Origin: GCA-002712965 sp913048525
Lineage (GTDB): Bacteria; Chloroflexota; Dehalococcoidia; Lucifugimonadales; UBA826
DNA: 60,551 nt
Assembly (NCBI GenBank): GCA_913048525.1
Contig: CAJWWP010000006.1
Coordinates: 1-60,551 of the forward strand
Direction: 5' to 3'
Shown piece by piece: positions 17,655-27,113 of this stretch (the stretch's first letter is position 1; each line of letters begins with the position of its first letter). The notes under the pieces are model-generated. The model was not told where the DNA came from, did not search any database, and saw only the letters and a list, made by a program, of their open reading frames with translations. The translations under genes and the position numbers were made by a program.

Positions 17655-19775
17655 CTAAAGATTTTCTTTGAAGAATCTCGTGATTTTCCTTTCCATATAA
17701 GTTCTGTCCCCTTCGCTCCTAGGCATATGTCGTTCATTTGGAAACATAGCAAAGTCATAATCTTTGCCCTCTGAAATCAAAGCATTTATCAACCGGGCAG
17801 TGTGACGAAAATGTACATTTTCGTCCACCAACCCGTGAACCAGCAACAATTTACCCCGTATACCCGATACATATGTTATTACGCTGGAATTACGGTATCC
17901 ATTCGGGTTTTTTACAGGAGTACCCATATATCTCTCCGTGTAATGAGTATCATAGCCGTCCCAGGAGACTACAGGGGCACCCACAACCGCAACTTTAAAA
18001 ATCTCCGGTGCTTTAGCCAGACACATTAGTGACATATATCCGCCATAGCTCCATCCATAGACTCCAATCCTCTCAGGATCGGCAAGTTTTCTATCAATGA
18101 GATGTTTTATACCATCTGTCTGATCTGTCACCTCAACCGTTCCCATATTATTCTTTATATGTGACTCAAAGGCTAAACCCCGTCTGGCACTCCCTCTGTT
18201 ATCGAGAACGGAAACAAGAAATCCTTGCTGACGAAGATATTGCGCTCTCATTGAAACCGTCATATTCCAACCGTTTGTCACAATCTGTGCATGAGGACCC
18301 CCATAGACATATAGAATCGTGGGGTAAGGTCCATCTCCAAACTTTGTTACATCCGGCCTATAAATAGCACCAGAAAGTACTTCCCCTGATTCAGCCTCTA
18401 CATTAAAAAATTCAGGAGCCCTAAGATCTAGGCGTTCAACCCGAGAATCAAAATTCTGATGTATCTGAATATGTCCATCAGTTTGTTCAAGTTTGGATAG
18501 TCTCACTTTAGGAGGTTGTGTTAAGGAGTGATAAATATCAATCATTCGACCTGAATTAATTGAAAATGTTGAGGAATGAATACCTGGTTCTGATGTGAGC
18601 AACTCCGGTTGCCCATCGCTGAAAGAAACTTTATAAGTTTGACTCTCCTGATGAGACTCAATAGTAGCATTGAAATATATCAGTTGGTTTGATTCATCAA
18701 CAGCCGAAATGGAGTCCACCCGCCAGTCTCCCTCTGTGACTGCAAAATGGGTTTGAAGGTTGGGATCATATATATAAATATGCTGGTAGCCAGTGCGTTC
18801 TGAAGCCCAAATCAATTTACCATCTTTCAATGTGTACAACATGTCATGAAGGTTTATCCACACATCAGATTCTTCCTTAAGAATAGTTCTACACTTGCCA
18901 GAGATTATATCAAAGGACAGAAGATCCAACTCGGTCTGATTTCTGTTTTGACACTGTACATATAGAACATGACCGTCGGCCCAGTTTACCCTTGCAATAT
19001 ACTCGAATCCGGATGTATCAAACCAGGTTATCTTTCCTTTGAAATCAGTCACTCCCAATTTGACTCTCGGATTTTCTGATCCTGAAAATGGGTACCTGTG
19101 TGTCTCGATTAATTCTGAGCCGGGATCAGAATTACCTGAATGAAGTATGTGAAACTCAGGAATATGTCTTTCGTCAACTTCAGTGAATGCGATATAGTCG
19201 CTTTCCTTTGACCACCAAAACCCCGATGGCCTCCTCATTTCCTCCTGAGCAATGTAATCGGCGAGGCCTCTTGTTGTCCCCTCTATTTTTCCATTAGTGA
19301 CTTGGACAGGCGAACCTCCTCCAATGGGAATAATCCATATTTCACCATTAAATACAAAAGCCAATTTTTTACCATCGGGTGAAGCCTTAGGGTCCGTAGC
19401 AGGGTATTCATTACCGTCCACAAGTAACCTGAGAGGGTCACCTATTTTGTCCAGAATGTATACACTATTTGCATCCGGAATAACTATTTTCCCTTCCGAA
19501 GTCCAGAAATAACGAGTTATACCCCGATGCAGCTGCCTAAGTCTTTGTCTTCTGAGTTGTTCTTCCAAAGATTCTGATGTTGCAGTAGGAAGGTTTTCAA
19601 TCAATAACTGCTCTCGACCCGTTTCCAAATCGATTGCATAGAGTGCTCTGTTAGCTTCGTTGTCGGCGGTTTTTAAAAACGATGCATATTTTCCATCAGG
19701 ACTGAAAGCGAAGGATCCTGGAACATCCATACCTGGCGCAGGGAATTTCGCAATATCTTCTAGAGAAATATCCAT
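17655..19775 (-). CDS. S9 family peptidase (dipeptidyl peptidase IV type)
   Basis: A 706-residue prolyl oligopeptidase-family enzyme. The N-terminal half is a beta-propeller with repeated SPDGKYASF, SPDGKKLAF and KESDYIAF blades. The C-terminal alpha/beta hydrolase domain has the nucleophile Ser576 in GWSYGG, Asp651 in LVDEN and His683 in NERHMPR. It should release dipeptides, often X-Pro or X-Ala, from peptides. No signal peptide is evident, so the protein appears cytoplasmic. It begins nine bases after the aminotransferase gene and is last in a five-gene run. Confidence 0.95.
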   Translation of the reverse strand: MDISLEDIAKFPAPGMDVPGSFAFSPDGKYASFLKTADNEANRALYAIDLETGREQLLIENLPTATSESLEEQLRRQRLRQLHRGITRYFWTSEGKIVIPDANSVYILDKIGDPLRLLVDGNEYPATDPKASPDGKKLAFVFNGEIWIIPIGGGSPVQVTNGKIEGTTRGLADYIAQEEMRRPSGFWWSKESDYIAFTEVDERHIPEFHILHSGNSDPGSELIETHRYPFSGSENPRVKLGVTDFKGKITWFDTSGFEYIARVNWADGHVLYVQCQNRNQTELDLLSFDIISGKCRTILKEESDVWINLHDMLYTLKDGKLIWASERTGYQHIYIYDPNLQTHFAVTEGDWRVDSISAVDESNQLIYFNATIESHQESQTYKVSFSDGQPELLTSEPGIHSSTFSINSGRMIDIYHSLTQPPKVRLSKLEQTDGHIQIHQNFDSRVERLDLRAPEFFNVEAESGEVLSGAIYRPDVTKFGDGPYPTILYVYGGPHAQIVTNGWNMTVSMRAQYLRQQGFLVSVLDNRGSARRGLAFESHIKNNMGTVEVTDQTDGIKHLIDRKLADPERIGVYGWSYGGYMSLMCLAKAPEIFKVAVVGAPVVSWDGYDTHYTERYMGTPVKNPNGYRNSSVITYVSGIRGKLLLVHGLVDENVHFRHTARLINALISEGKDYDFAMFPNERHMPRSEGDRTYMERKITRFFKENL

Positions 19776-19784
19776 TCTTGCTAA

Positions 19785-21119
19785 CTAGCGAATACGCTGA
19801 ATGACTCTCCTAGCAGAATCCACCAATTCGTCGACATGGTCCTCTGTGCTCAAAACGTTAAGAGCACCTGCCGCTCCAGCCATGAGTAAAACGCCTTCGT
19901 TTAACATACCTAGGAAAAAAGCCTTTTTCATTTGACTATCTGCATCTATAGCGTCTCGGTAGTTTTCCACTTTTCCATCTGTGAAATGAATACCAAAAAG
20001 TGAGGCAACTCCAGTTACTGTGACAGGAACATCCATCTCAGCAAATACAGCACGTAGCTTTTCACGAAGAACCTCACCCAGTGCATTCATGCGCTCGTAT
20101 TCATCTTCTGCAAGTGCGTTCATTACCACTTCACCAGCCCTCATCGTTATAGGGTTGGCGTTGAAGGTACCTGCATGTCCCAAATCCGCACCACCATCGG
20201 TTGGGTCGAATGCGGACATTATGTCCCTTCTACCACCAAATGCTCCAACCGGGGTACCCCCACCAATTATCTTTCCCAATGTGGTCATATCCGGTATGAC
20301 TCCAAACAATTCTTGTGCCCCACCTGGAGAAACACGGAAACTTTGGACTTCATCAAAAATGAGAACTATATCGAGTTCTTCAGTAAGCTCTCTCATCTTT
20401 TCAAGAAACGATATATCTGCAGGAACGTATCCTATAGAAGAAATGATAGGTTCCATTATCACGCACGCTATTTCGTCAGCATTTTCCCTTATAACTACCT
20501 CAGCGGCTGGGGAATCGTTGTAGGCAACAACAAATACTCCGTCCGCTATGGCAGAAGGCTGGGTGGAATATTCTGGTATGGGCGTAGGTCCTTCAGGATC
20601 TAAGCTATCCTTCGCTGGATAAACACTCACTGAGACATAGTCGTGAGAACCATGATATCCGCCTTCTATCTTCAGAATTTTCTCTCTGCCGGTGAATTGC
20701 CTAGCTGCGCGAACAGCCATCATAGTTCCTTCCGTACCAGAGTTAGTAAATCTTATAGTGTCTACTGAAGGTATTCGACTGGTCAGGATATTCGCTAGTC
20801 GAATCTGAGCACTAGTAGGGCCACTGAAGGCCGCTCCCTTTCCGGCTTGATCTGATATAACTTCGGCAATACTCGAATCCGCATGACCTAGTATCAGGGT
20901 AGTGGCATTAATCATAAAGTCCAAAGACTTATTCCCATCCACGTCGACTATGTATGGTCCCTCCCCCCGCTCAATAAAATGTGGGTATGGATCAAAATAG
21001 CTCGTTCCTCGGGAACTACCTCCAGGCAGATATGCTTCCGCCTGTTTCTGAAGTTTTGCGGACCTAGGAGTTCTAGCAATATAAGTATCTATTTCCGCCT
21101 GCAGCTTGTTGGGATCCAA
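19785..21119 (-). CDS. Class III aminotransferase (glutamate-1-semialdehyde aminomutase-like)
   Basis: A 444-residue PLP enzyme. The phosphate-binding NSGTEGTMMAVRAAR is at about 126-140, Asp256 (FDEVQS) contacts the cofactor ring nitrogen, and Lys283 in TLGKIIGGG forms the Schiff base. The GGG after the lysine and HAGTFNANP are typical of the HemL-like branch. No other tetrapyrrole genes are near, and the neighbours are a peptidase and LarE. It may therefore act on another amine or semialdehyde rather than in heme synthesis. It is cotranscribed with larE (53 bases upstream) and the S9 peptidase (nine bases downstream). Confidence 0.9.
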   Translation of the reverse strand: MDPNKLQAEIDTYIARTPRSAKLQKQAEAYLPGGSSRGTSYFDPYPHFIERGEGPYIVDVDGNKSLDFMINATTLILGHADSSIAEVISDQAGKGAAFSGPTSAQIRLANILTSRIPSVDTIRFTNSGTEGTMMAVRAARQFTGREKILKIEGGYHGSHDYVSVSVYPAKDSLDPEGPTPIPEYSTQPSAIADGVFVVAYNDSPAAEVVIRENADEIACVIMEPIISSIGYVPADISFLEKMRELTEELDIVLIFDEVQSFRVSPGGAQELFGVIPDMTTLGKIIGGGTPVGAFGGRRDIMSAFDPTDGGADLGHAGTFNANPITMRAGEVVMNALAEDEYERMNALGEVLREKLRAVFAEMDVPVTVTGVASLFGIHFTDGKVENYRDAIDADSQMKKAFFLGMLNEGVLLMAGAAGALNVLSTEDHVDELVDSARRVIQRIR

Positions 21120-21172
21120 GTCGATTCCTTCCTTAAAGCCAAGTACTGGTAACCGTGAGCCTAAACCTCGAG

Positions 21173-22018
21173 TTACTTTGATTTACCCAGCTTACTTAGA
21201 ATTTCATTTAGACTACCAGACCTGAATCCCTCCAGATCTAGGGTTACATATGAGTAACCAATATCTTTAAACTCTTCGCTTATTTCTGACCGTAGTGGTT
21301 CGGAACTAATTGCGTTGAAATCTGAGGGGTCAATTTCAATTCTTGCTATTGTTTCGTGATGACGCACCCTTAACTGCTTAAATCCTTTAGATCTGAGAAA
21401 TTGTTCTGCTTTTGCGATTTTAGTGAGTGCCTCAACAGTAACAGTAGTTCCATACGGAATCCTTGACGACAGACAAGCTTGAGCAGGTTTGTCCCAGGTT
21501 GGAAGGTTCATTTCACGTGAAAGAGTGCGTATGTCATCTTTACTTAGCTCGGCTTCAACAAGGGGACTTCGAACTCCGTATTGCTTTGCTGCTTCAATAC
21601 CTGGCCTGTAATCACCTAAATCATCCATATTGGTACCGTTTGTTATCGACTGAAACGATTCATCCTCCGCAAAACGGGCCAGATGAGTATAAAGTTCATC
21701 TTTACAGAAAAAACATCTATCAGGGTTATTGGCTTGATAATCTTCCCTATCAATTTCATTGGTCTGCACTGTCATAAAATTCAGGCCAATACGATGGGCT
21801 AGCTCAGTAGCTTCTTCCAATTCAGATGGTGCCAAACTCGGAGATACAGCTGTAACGGAAAGAGCTTTTTCCCCAAGGGTCTCATTAGCCACCGCGGCTA
21901 AAAACGCACTATCTACTCCGCCGGAATAGGCAACGATAACGCTACCCATCTGTTCAAGTATATTTACTAGAACGGCTCTTTTCTCAAGTAGTGTTTTTTC
22001 AGATGTCTGTACCATCAC
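21173..22018 (-). CDS. larE: ATP-dependent sulfur insertase, LarE family
   Basis: A 281-residue PP-loop enzyme with SGGVDS at 32-37. LarE thiolates the pyridinium carboxylates during synthesis of the nickel-pincer nucleotide cofactor of lactate racemase-type enzymes. Three cysteines stand out: Cys102 and Cys105 (RCFFC) and Cys182 (ACLSSR). Single-Cys LarE proteins sacrifice the cysteine; three-Cys forms such as the Thermotoga one bind a [4Fe-4S] cluster instead. This protein fits the cluster type. No LarA, LarB or LarC is in the window. It lies between the epimerase and aminotransferase genes, about 53 bases from each. Confidence 0.88.
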   Translation of the reverse strand: MMVQTSEKTLLEKRAVLVNILEQMGSVIVAYSGGVDSAFLAAVANETLGEKALSVTAVSPSLAPSELEEATELAHRIGLNFMTVQTNEIDREDYQANNPDRCFFCKDELYTHLARFAEDESFQSITNGTNMDDLGDYRPGIEAAKQYGVRSPLVEAELSKDDIRTLSREMNLPTWDKPAQACLSSRIPYGTTVTVEALTKIAKAEQFLRSKGFKQLRVRHHETIARIEIDPSDFNAISSEPLRSEISEEFKDIGYSYVTLDLEGFRSGSLNEILSKLGKSK

Positions 22019-22071
22019 ACACTCCCTAGCATTATGGCTCCCTGAAACTTGAGAACCAATAAATACTCTTA

Positions 22072-22947
22072 CTATTCTGCCATCATTTCTTCAACAATTG
22101 CTTTCATTTGACCAGAGTAATAACCATATGATCTATTCTGGTACCTAAGTATTCTTTGAGATTCTTCTGTATCATACCAATCGTTCCAACCAGGAGTCTC
22201 GCGATAAACAGCCATGTCTACCGGAGCACCCATAACACTGAAAAAATCTTCCACATAGTCCTTACCTGAAAGTCTCCATGAACTTCCACCAGCGATATTA
22301 AAAACCTTCCCCACAGCTTCCTCAGAATCAACAGCATTGCGCAGAGCATCAGCAACATCATCACGATGTATCATCTCTACTCTCTGATCAGCTGTAAAGG
22401 GCCAAGGCTCTGGAGGCTCCAGGAACGCAGGGACGGCAATACTCGCAATTCTAAGTATTACATAGTTCACTCCAGATGAAATGACTATTTCCTCTCCTGC
22501 GATCTTACTTTCAGCATAAACATCTATTGCCCCCTGCTGGTGATCTATCGTGACAGGTGGTTCTTCCCCAGAGGTATCCCCATAGGTGCTAATAGAGGAA
22601 GTAAAAACCAGAGATGCCTCCGGCGCGCCCGTTTTCATACCTTGGGCTATATTCCTTGTCCCATCCACATTCACCTTGAAAGTAAAGTCCCTATCTTTTT
22701 CACTATTAGGAGGGAGAATAGCCGCAAGATGCAAAACGCCCGCAACACCTGCAACTGCAGAACTTACTGAGGCCGCATCTGTTATATCACCTTTGACGAC
22801 TTCGACTCCTTCTTCGCCTTCCAAACCAGTGAAGTCCATAAAGGGCAAATCAAATATCTTGACCGATTTCCCTTCTTCAAGAAACATTCCAGCAAGTTGG
22901 CGCCCTACGCTTCCAGCCCCACCTGTGATTAAAACCGGCTTATTCAC
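22072..22947 (-). CDS. NAD(P)-dependent epimerase/dehydratase family protein
   Basis: A 291-residue extended SDR. The Rossmann loop is GGAGSVG (9-15), followed by HLAAILPP, the catalytic Tyr144 and Lys148 (YAESK), and the substrate-binding end with GWNDWYDTEESQ. This branch includes nucleoside-diphosphate-sugar epimerases and 3-beta-hydroxysteroid-like dehydrogenases. The substrate is not apparent. The GTG start overlaps the stop of the small upstream gene (GTGA), which indicates translational coupling. Confidence 0.9.
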   Translation of the reverse strand: MNKPVLITGGAGSVGRQLAGMFLEEGKSVKIFDLPFMDFTGLEGEEGVEVVKGDITDAASVSSAVAGVAGVLHLAAILPPNSEKDRDFTFKVNVDGTRNIAQGMKTGAPEASLVFTSSISTYGDTSGEEPPVTIDHQQGAIDVYAESKIAGEEIVISSGVNYVILRIASIAVPAFLEPPEPWPFTADQRVEMIHRDDVADALRNAVDSEEAVGKVFNIAGGSSWRLSGKDYVEDFFSVMGAPVDMAVYRETPGWNDWYDTEESQRILRYQNRSYGYYSGQMKAIVEEMMAE

Positions 22948-23267
22948 GTGAGGGTTGTTCCCTTCATGCCCGCCTTTTCTATAACATCTTGAGCACTTGA
23001 AATCATGGTGCCCAGAGCTATCTCAAACGTTTTCCAGTCACCTTCATTCTTAAGTGCGAGAAGCGATTCAGCTTCGCGCATTGCGGTTCTGGTAACCGGC
23101 ACACTAGGCATAGTTTTAAAAAAGAAAGTGTCGCTAATCTCTTCAAATTTTTCGATTATCTCTACAAGTGAGGTCGTCCAAGCAGCATTCTGAGGCCCAA
23201 GGCCATCTGCTATCCGACGACAACTCCCTATCGATTCTTCGAGCATTTCCTGTCCTGATTGTGGCAT
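22944..23267 (-). CDS. Small helical protein of unknown function
   Basis: A 107-residue protein with no family I recognise. It is strongly helical, with alternating acidic and hydrophobic residues, no Cys pairs beyond a single SCRR, and no membrane segment or signal peptide. Its stop overlaps the GTG start of the epimerase gene by four bases. It is the first gene of a five-gene run (this gene, epimerase, LarE, aminotransferase, S9 peptidase). The tight coupling suggests a role with the epimerase, possibly as a stabilising partner, but nothing in the sequence shows it. Confidence 0.75.
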   Translation of the reverse strand: MPQSGQEMLEESIGSCRRIADGLGPQNAAWTTSLVEIIEKFEEISDTFFFKTMPSVPVTRTAMREAESLLALKNEGDWKTFEIALGTMISSAQDVIEKAGMKGTTLT

Positions 23268-23300
23268 TTAAGCTTCACTCCTACAAAATCTATTAAACTC

Positions 23301-23327
23301 AAAGGGCGACCACTGTGTGGTCGCCCT
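23301..23327 (-). terminator. Hairpin terminator after the DUF362 gene
   Basis: A perfect 12-bp stem AAGGGCGACCAC/GTGGTCGCCCTT with a TGT loop. It is followed on the minus strand by TTTGAGTTT, a weak U tract. It lies about 67 bases past the DUF362 stop, and is also just upstream of the small helical gene. Its main role is probably to separate the two minus-strand units. Confidence 0.72.
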
Positions 23328-23393
23328 TATTCTAAACGAAAACCTTAATCTTTTTCCTTGGGCATAAACCCTCGTCTGAAAAGTGTATCTCAG

Positions 23394-24812
23394 TTAATCG
23401 TCGCCATCCGCATGAACTGTGTCCTCAACTTTAATAACTGAGGCCTTATCATCATCCTCATAGTGATGCCTGACTTTATCAAGATCCACTACATCTAACC
23501 TGTCAAAACCTTTACCGTCATGTCTGTCGTACGGGAATGGCTGGAACTTCTCAAATCTCTCCCCAAACCGTTGCCTGCTTGCCCTCTTATCGTATGGGAA
23601 CCTGAATCTTTCTGGGCTACCTGGCTCGCATTCAACCAGCTCGTAGTTCCTACTACCAAGACCGATCTCGTGTCCAGTATTGATGCTGGTAACTTCACTT
23701 TGGTTATGGAATGTTGCCGCAGCAGCTTCAAATTTCTTATCTCCGACGTGATGGGCTTCCATCAGTTCAGCCTTGGAACCCTTGATACCTTCGGCCTCTC
23801 TTGCCTTGTCGACACACGCCATGTCAATTGCTACAGCGTCTGTACTGGCGAAAACTCCCAAATGAGGGACAATTGGGACGTCTGCATGACCTGCACAGTC
23901 ACAGGCCGGAGATACATCAACTGCCATATTGACATAACCAACTTTTCCTTTACCTACGGCTTTTTCAACACCAAGGCATGCGTCTGCAATAGCAGCATCG
24001 ACTGCATCAAATTGAACAGGAGGTATATCCATAAGACCTCTAGGCCCCATCACTCCAAAACACCCTAGACAGTTGGCACACTTGTCACCGTCCCACTCCA
24101 ACTCATCGTTTTCATTTATGTTGTAAAGACCGAAAGGACAACAATCCTCAAGTATTTCCCAATCAGGAGTGTTTTCCTTTCCCTTGAAATTCTCCGGGTG
24201 GAATACGCCTGCAGCACCCAATCCGTAAGTTGGATGGCCACCCATGTGGACGTTGAACTTACCTCTCTTGGACTGGGCTCCGATGCCCAGATTCTTTAAA
24301 GCCCCACCAATGACACCCATACTGTGACCCTTGAAGTGGGTTAGAGCTATGAGAGCATCGGCTGCAGCGATAGCCTGAGCTACATACGCCTCTTTAAGAA
24401 TATAACCTTCTGGAATATCTACCCTGAAGTCGTTAGTACCTATAAAGCCGTCGGCGCAAATAAATGGACATCCTAAAGTTGCAGAACTGTACCCATTTCT
24501 TTCCGCAGTGAGAAGAATGTCTAGTTCGCTGGATCTTGAACCCCAGGGAGAATAAGTTGATGTAGTTGTGTCGCAGACAAACGGCCTGCCTCCAAGTTCT
24601 TTGATCCTATCCGCCAGAGTTCTTGCGTAAAGAGGCCTCAAATAGGCGGAGTTATTCCATTCCCCACAATGAACCTTGATAGCTACAATGTCGTTGGGCT
24701 CTACAATCTCATCAAGACCAGCTGCATCAAATACAGTGACCATTTTCGCGGCCAGAGAAGTCTCTGTTGATTCGGAATGTGCATCCATATAATAGACTGT
24801 TGAATCTGCCAT
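23394..24812 (-). CDS. DUF362 domain-containing protein
   Basis: A 472-residue protein of the DUF362 family. The N-terminal part has KVHCGEWNNSAYLRP and the central family block LIALTHFKGHSMGVIGGALKNLG. A cysteine cluster CANCLGC follows, as in forms bearing an iron-sulfur site, although this protein has fewer cysteines than a full 4Fe-4S ferredoxin domain. A second Cys-rich stretch PACDCAG lies near residue 310. The acidic C-terminus ends in EDTVHADGDD. The function is unknown; a redox role is inferred. ATG 24812 follows GGAGG and is better than the GTG at 24824. It diverges from the propeller gene. Confidence 0.88.
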   Translation of the reverse strand: MADSTVYYMDAHSESTETSLAAKMVTVFDAAGLDEIVEPNDIVAIKVHCGEWNNSAYLRPLYARTLADRIKELGGRPFVCDTTTSTYSPWGSRSSELDILLTAERNGYSSATLGCPFICADGFIGTNDFRVDIPEGYILKEAYVAQAIAAADALIALTHFKGHSMGVIGGALKNLGIGAQSKRGKFNVHMGGHPTYGLGAAGVFHPENFKGKENTPDWEILEDCCPFGLYNINENDELEWDGDKCANCLGCFGVMGPRGLMDIPPVQFDAVDAAIADACLGVEKAVGKGKVGYVNMAVDVSPACDCAGHADVPIVPHLGVFASTDAVAIDMACVDKAREAEGIKGSKAELMEAHHVGDKKFEAAAATFHNQSEVTSINTGHEIGLGSRNYELVECEPGSPERFRFPYDKRASRQRFGERFEKFQPFPYDRHDGKGFDRLDVVDLDKVRHHYEDDDKASVIKVEDTVHADGDD

Positions 24813-25035
24813 TTTACCCTCCACTCTTCCTTTGACTGGCTAAATTTACTTATACTGCACCCATTTAGTAAGAAAAGGTGCATACTTCAGCAGATTAGCA
24901 TTGGCCTTTATCAGTGTCAATAATTTCCAAAGCTGATCTTTCAAAGTTAAAATAGCAAATGCAATATCCTTTAGCTTATAGATCACTGGGGTTCGCCATA
25001 ATTAGCATTTAAATTGTGAAAGGAGGAATTAAGTT

Positions 25036-25707
25036 ATGCCATACAAAATGAAAGCTGAAGATCGCTGGATACATCCCGGGCCACAGCCAAACGGACTACA
25101 GGCAGACTCAGATGGCCTTTGGGCTATAGACCAGGGAAACGACCATCTATATAAATTGTCTTATGAAGATGGGTCAATCATAGAAGATTTGGAAACAGAA
25201 ACCATGAAATCAAGTGGTGTCACGAAAGGCGGAGGTTTTTTATGGGTAGCTTCTACATATAATTGCCTTATTTATAAGCTCAACGAAGATGGAACCACTG
25301 CAGAGACATATGATACGCCGGGGAAAGGGGTCGTAGATTTCGCCCAAGCAGAAAACCCACCGACTACCGGAGCCCATGGAATGGAGTGGATAGACGAGGA
25401 AAATATGTGGGTTGCTGTCCCACCAGCTAAAACTGTCTTCTTGATGGACCCAAAGACTATGTCAGTTAAAAGATCTATACCAACTCCAGGAATACGTCCT
25501 CATGGTCTTTTTATGGACGACGAAGATATATGGTTGGCAGATACTCAGGAGTGCAAGATACACAAATTGGACACGGACACTGGGGAAATACTCGACGTTA
25601 TTGATATTGAAGAGCCGGAAATACATGGTATGACACTTCATGACCGTCAAATATGGTTTTGCTGCGCTGAAACGAGAAAGGTTTGCACCGTAACTCTACC
25701 AGGCTAA
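25036..25707 (+). CDS. Beta-propeller protein (NHL/Vgb lactonase-like)
   Basis: A 223-residue propeller fragment-sized protein. Repeated blades are visible, for example GLQADSDGLWAIDQGNDHLYKLSYEDG, GGGFLWVASTYNCLIYKL and GLFMDDEDIWLADTQECKIHKLD. The pattern resembles YncE/Vgb and SMP-30-like propellers. At 223 residues it gives about five blades, fewer than a typical six- or seven-blade protein, so it may pair or use a partial propeller. It has no signal peptide. The ATG follows a strong AAAGGAGG. It diverges from DUF362 and precedes lysA by 47 bases. The function is unknown. Confidence 0.82.
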   Translation: MPYKMKAEDRWIHPGPQPNGLQADSDGLWAIDQGNDHLYKLSYEDGSIIEDLETETMKSSGVTKGGGFLWVASTYNCLIYKLNEDGTTAETYDTPGKGVVDFAQAENPPTTGAHGMEWIDEENMWVAVPPAKTVFLMDPKTMSVKRSIPTPGIRPHGLFMDDEDIWLADTQECKIHKLDTDTGEILDVIDIEEPEIHGMTLHDRQIWFCCAETRKVCTVTLPG

Positions 25708-25754
25708 AAAGCCCTTCCCGCAATTTTATAAATATCTATGGAGATTTCTGATAA

Positions 25755-27068
25755 ATGACATTCGATAACGCCAGTCTTTTCCCTATAGGATCAACACTAT
25801 CTGAAAATGGGCACTTGAACATTGGAGGGCGCGACGTTACAGAACTTGCTAAAGAATATGGCACCCCACTGTATATATATGACGAAGCAACTATCAGAAC
25901 AATGGCAAGAACTTTCGTTAAAGAATTTGGGACGCGTTACGCAAACACTGTGGTCGCCTACGCCTCCAAGGCATTTCTAACTAAGGCTATGGCCAGGATA
26001 GCAAACGAGGAAGGACTTTCACTAGATGTCGTATCAGGCGGAGAAATCGCTGCTGCAATTTCTGCTGGGTTCCCGGCAGCTAGAATGGACTTTCATGGAA
26101 ACAACAAAACTCCTGACGAATTGATTTATGCCGTTGAGTCTGGGGTGGGAACAATTGTTGTGGATGGTTTTCATGAGCTAGACCTTCTCAATAACTTGGC
26201 CGAAGAGAGAGGGATCGAGCAGGGAATAATGCTAAGACTGTCCCCCTCTGTGGATGCCCATACTCACGGTCATACAACCACCGGAATATTAGATGTGAAG
26301 TTTGGTTTCTCAATTGAATCTGGAGAAAGCACGATTGCAATCCGACAAGCCCTGGATTCTTCAAACCTGGATCTCAAAGGCATTCATTTCCACCTCGGAT
26401 CTCCCATATTTGAGCTAGAACCTTATTCCCAGGCAATTGACACTGTCCTAGATTATCTAGCCCAGTTCAAATCGGAAGGATTAAATTTAAGAGAATTTAG
26501 TCCCGGTGGAGGATTTGCTATTGGATATACGCGCAATCAGCCGCCTCCTCCAATTAGCGCGTATGCGGATGTCATCACTTCGATGCTAACGCGAAAATGT
26601 AATCAGTTAGGGTTCGATTTGCCCAAGTTGATTATCGAACCAGGTAGATCAATAGTTGGCAGGGCCGGTGTGGCAGTCTATACGGTGGGAGTAATTAAGG
26701 ACATCCCTACTGTCCGCACTTATGTATCACTCGACGGGGGAATGGGGGATAACATCCGACCAGCATTATATGGATCAGAATATGAAGCAGTGGTTGCAAA
26801 CAAAATGACGGTAGACACCGACCATGAAGTGGTCACGCTTGCTGGAAAATACTGTGAATCAGGAGATATTTTAGTAAAAGACATATCCCTTCCTACCATA
26901 GAAGCCGGTGACATAATAGCGATCCCTTCCTCGGGGGCTTATTGTCTAGCCATGTCAAGTAACTACAATATGAATCCCAGGCCTGCAGTCTTGATGGTCA
27001 AGGAGGGGACATCAAAGATAATAAGGCGCCGCGAAACTTATCAGGATCTGATCGCATTAGATACTTAA
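25755..27068 (+). CDS. lysA: Diaminopimelate decarboxylase
   Basis: A 437-residue fold-III PLP enzyme that makes lysine from meso-diaminopimelate. Lys72 in YASKAF forms the Schiff base. HFHLGSP, the glycine-rich phosphate site SPGGGFAIGY, EPGRSIVG and the substrate-proximal KYCESGD are all present. The length is normal. It sits between a propeller gene and a rhomboid protease gene, with no other lysine genes nearby. Confidence 0.95.
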   Translation: MTFDNASLFPIGSTLSENGHLNIGGRDVTELAKEYGTPLYIYDEATIRTMARTFVKEFGTRYANTVVAYASKAFLTKAMARIANEEGLSLDVVSGGEIAAAISAGFPAARMDFHGNNKTPDELIYAVESGVGTIVVDGFHELDLLNNLAEERGIEQGIMLRLSPSVDAHTHGHTTTGILDVKFGFSIESGESTIAIRQALDSSNLDLKGIHFHLGSPIFELEPYSQAIDTVLDYLAQFKSEGLNLREFSPGGGFAIGYTRNQPPPPISAYADVITSMLTRKCNQLGFDLPKLIIEPGRSIVGRAGVAVYTVGVIKDIPTVRTYVSLDGGMGDNIRPALYGSEYEAVVANKMTVDTDHEVVTLAGKYCESGDILVKDISLPTIEAGDIIAIPSSGAYCLAMSSNYNMNPRPAVLMVKEGTSKIIRRRETYQDLIALDT

Positions 27069-27113
27069 ATACTGAAAATCATTGTCTCTGGCCCCACCAA
27101 GCCCTTATCAGAT

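Noticed and set aside
20020..20523. 167-residue plus-strand open frame inside the aminotransferase gene
   Set aside because: Ser/Pro-rich shadow of a real PLP enzyme on the other strand.
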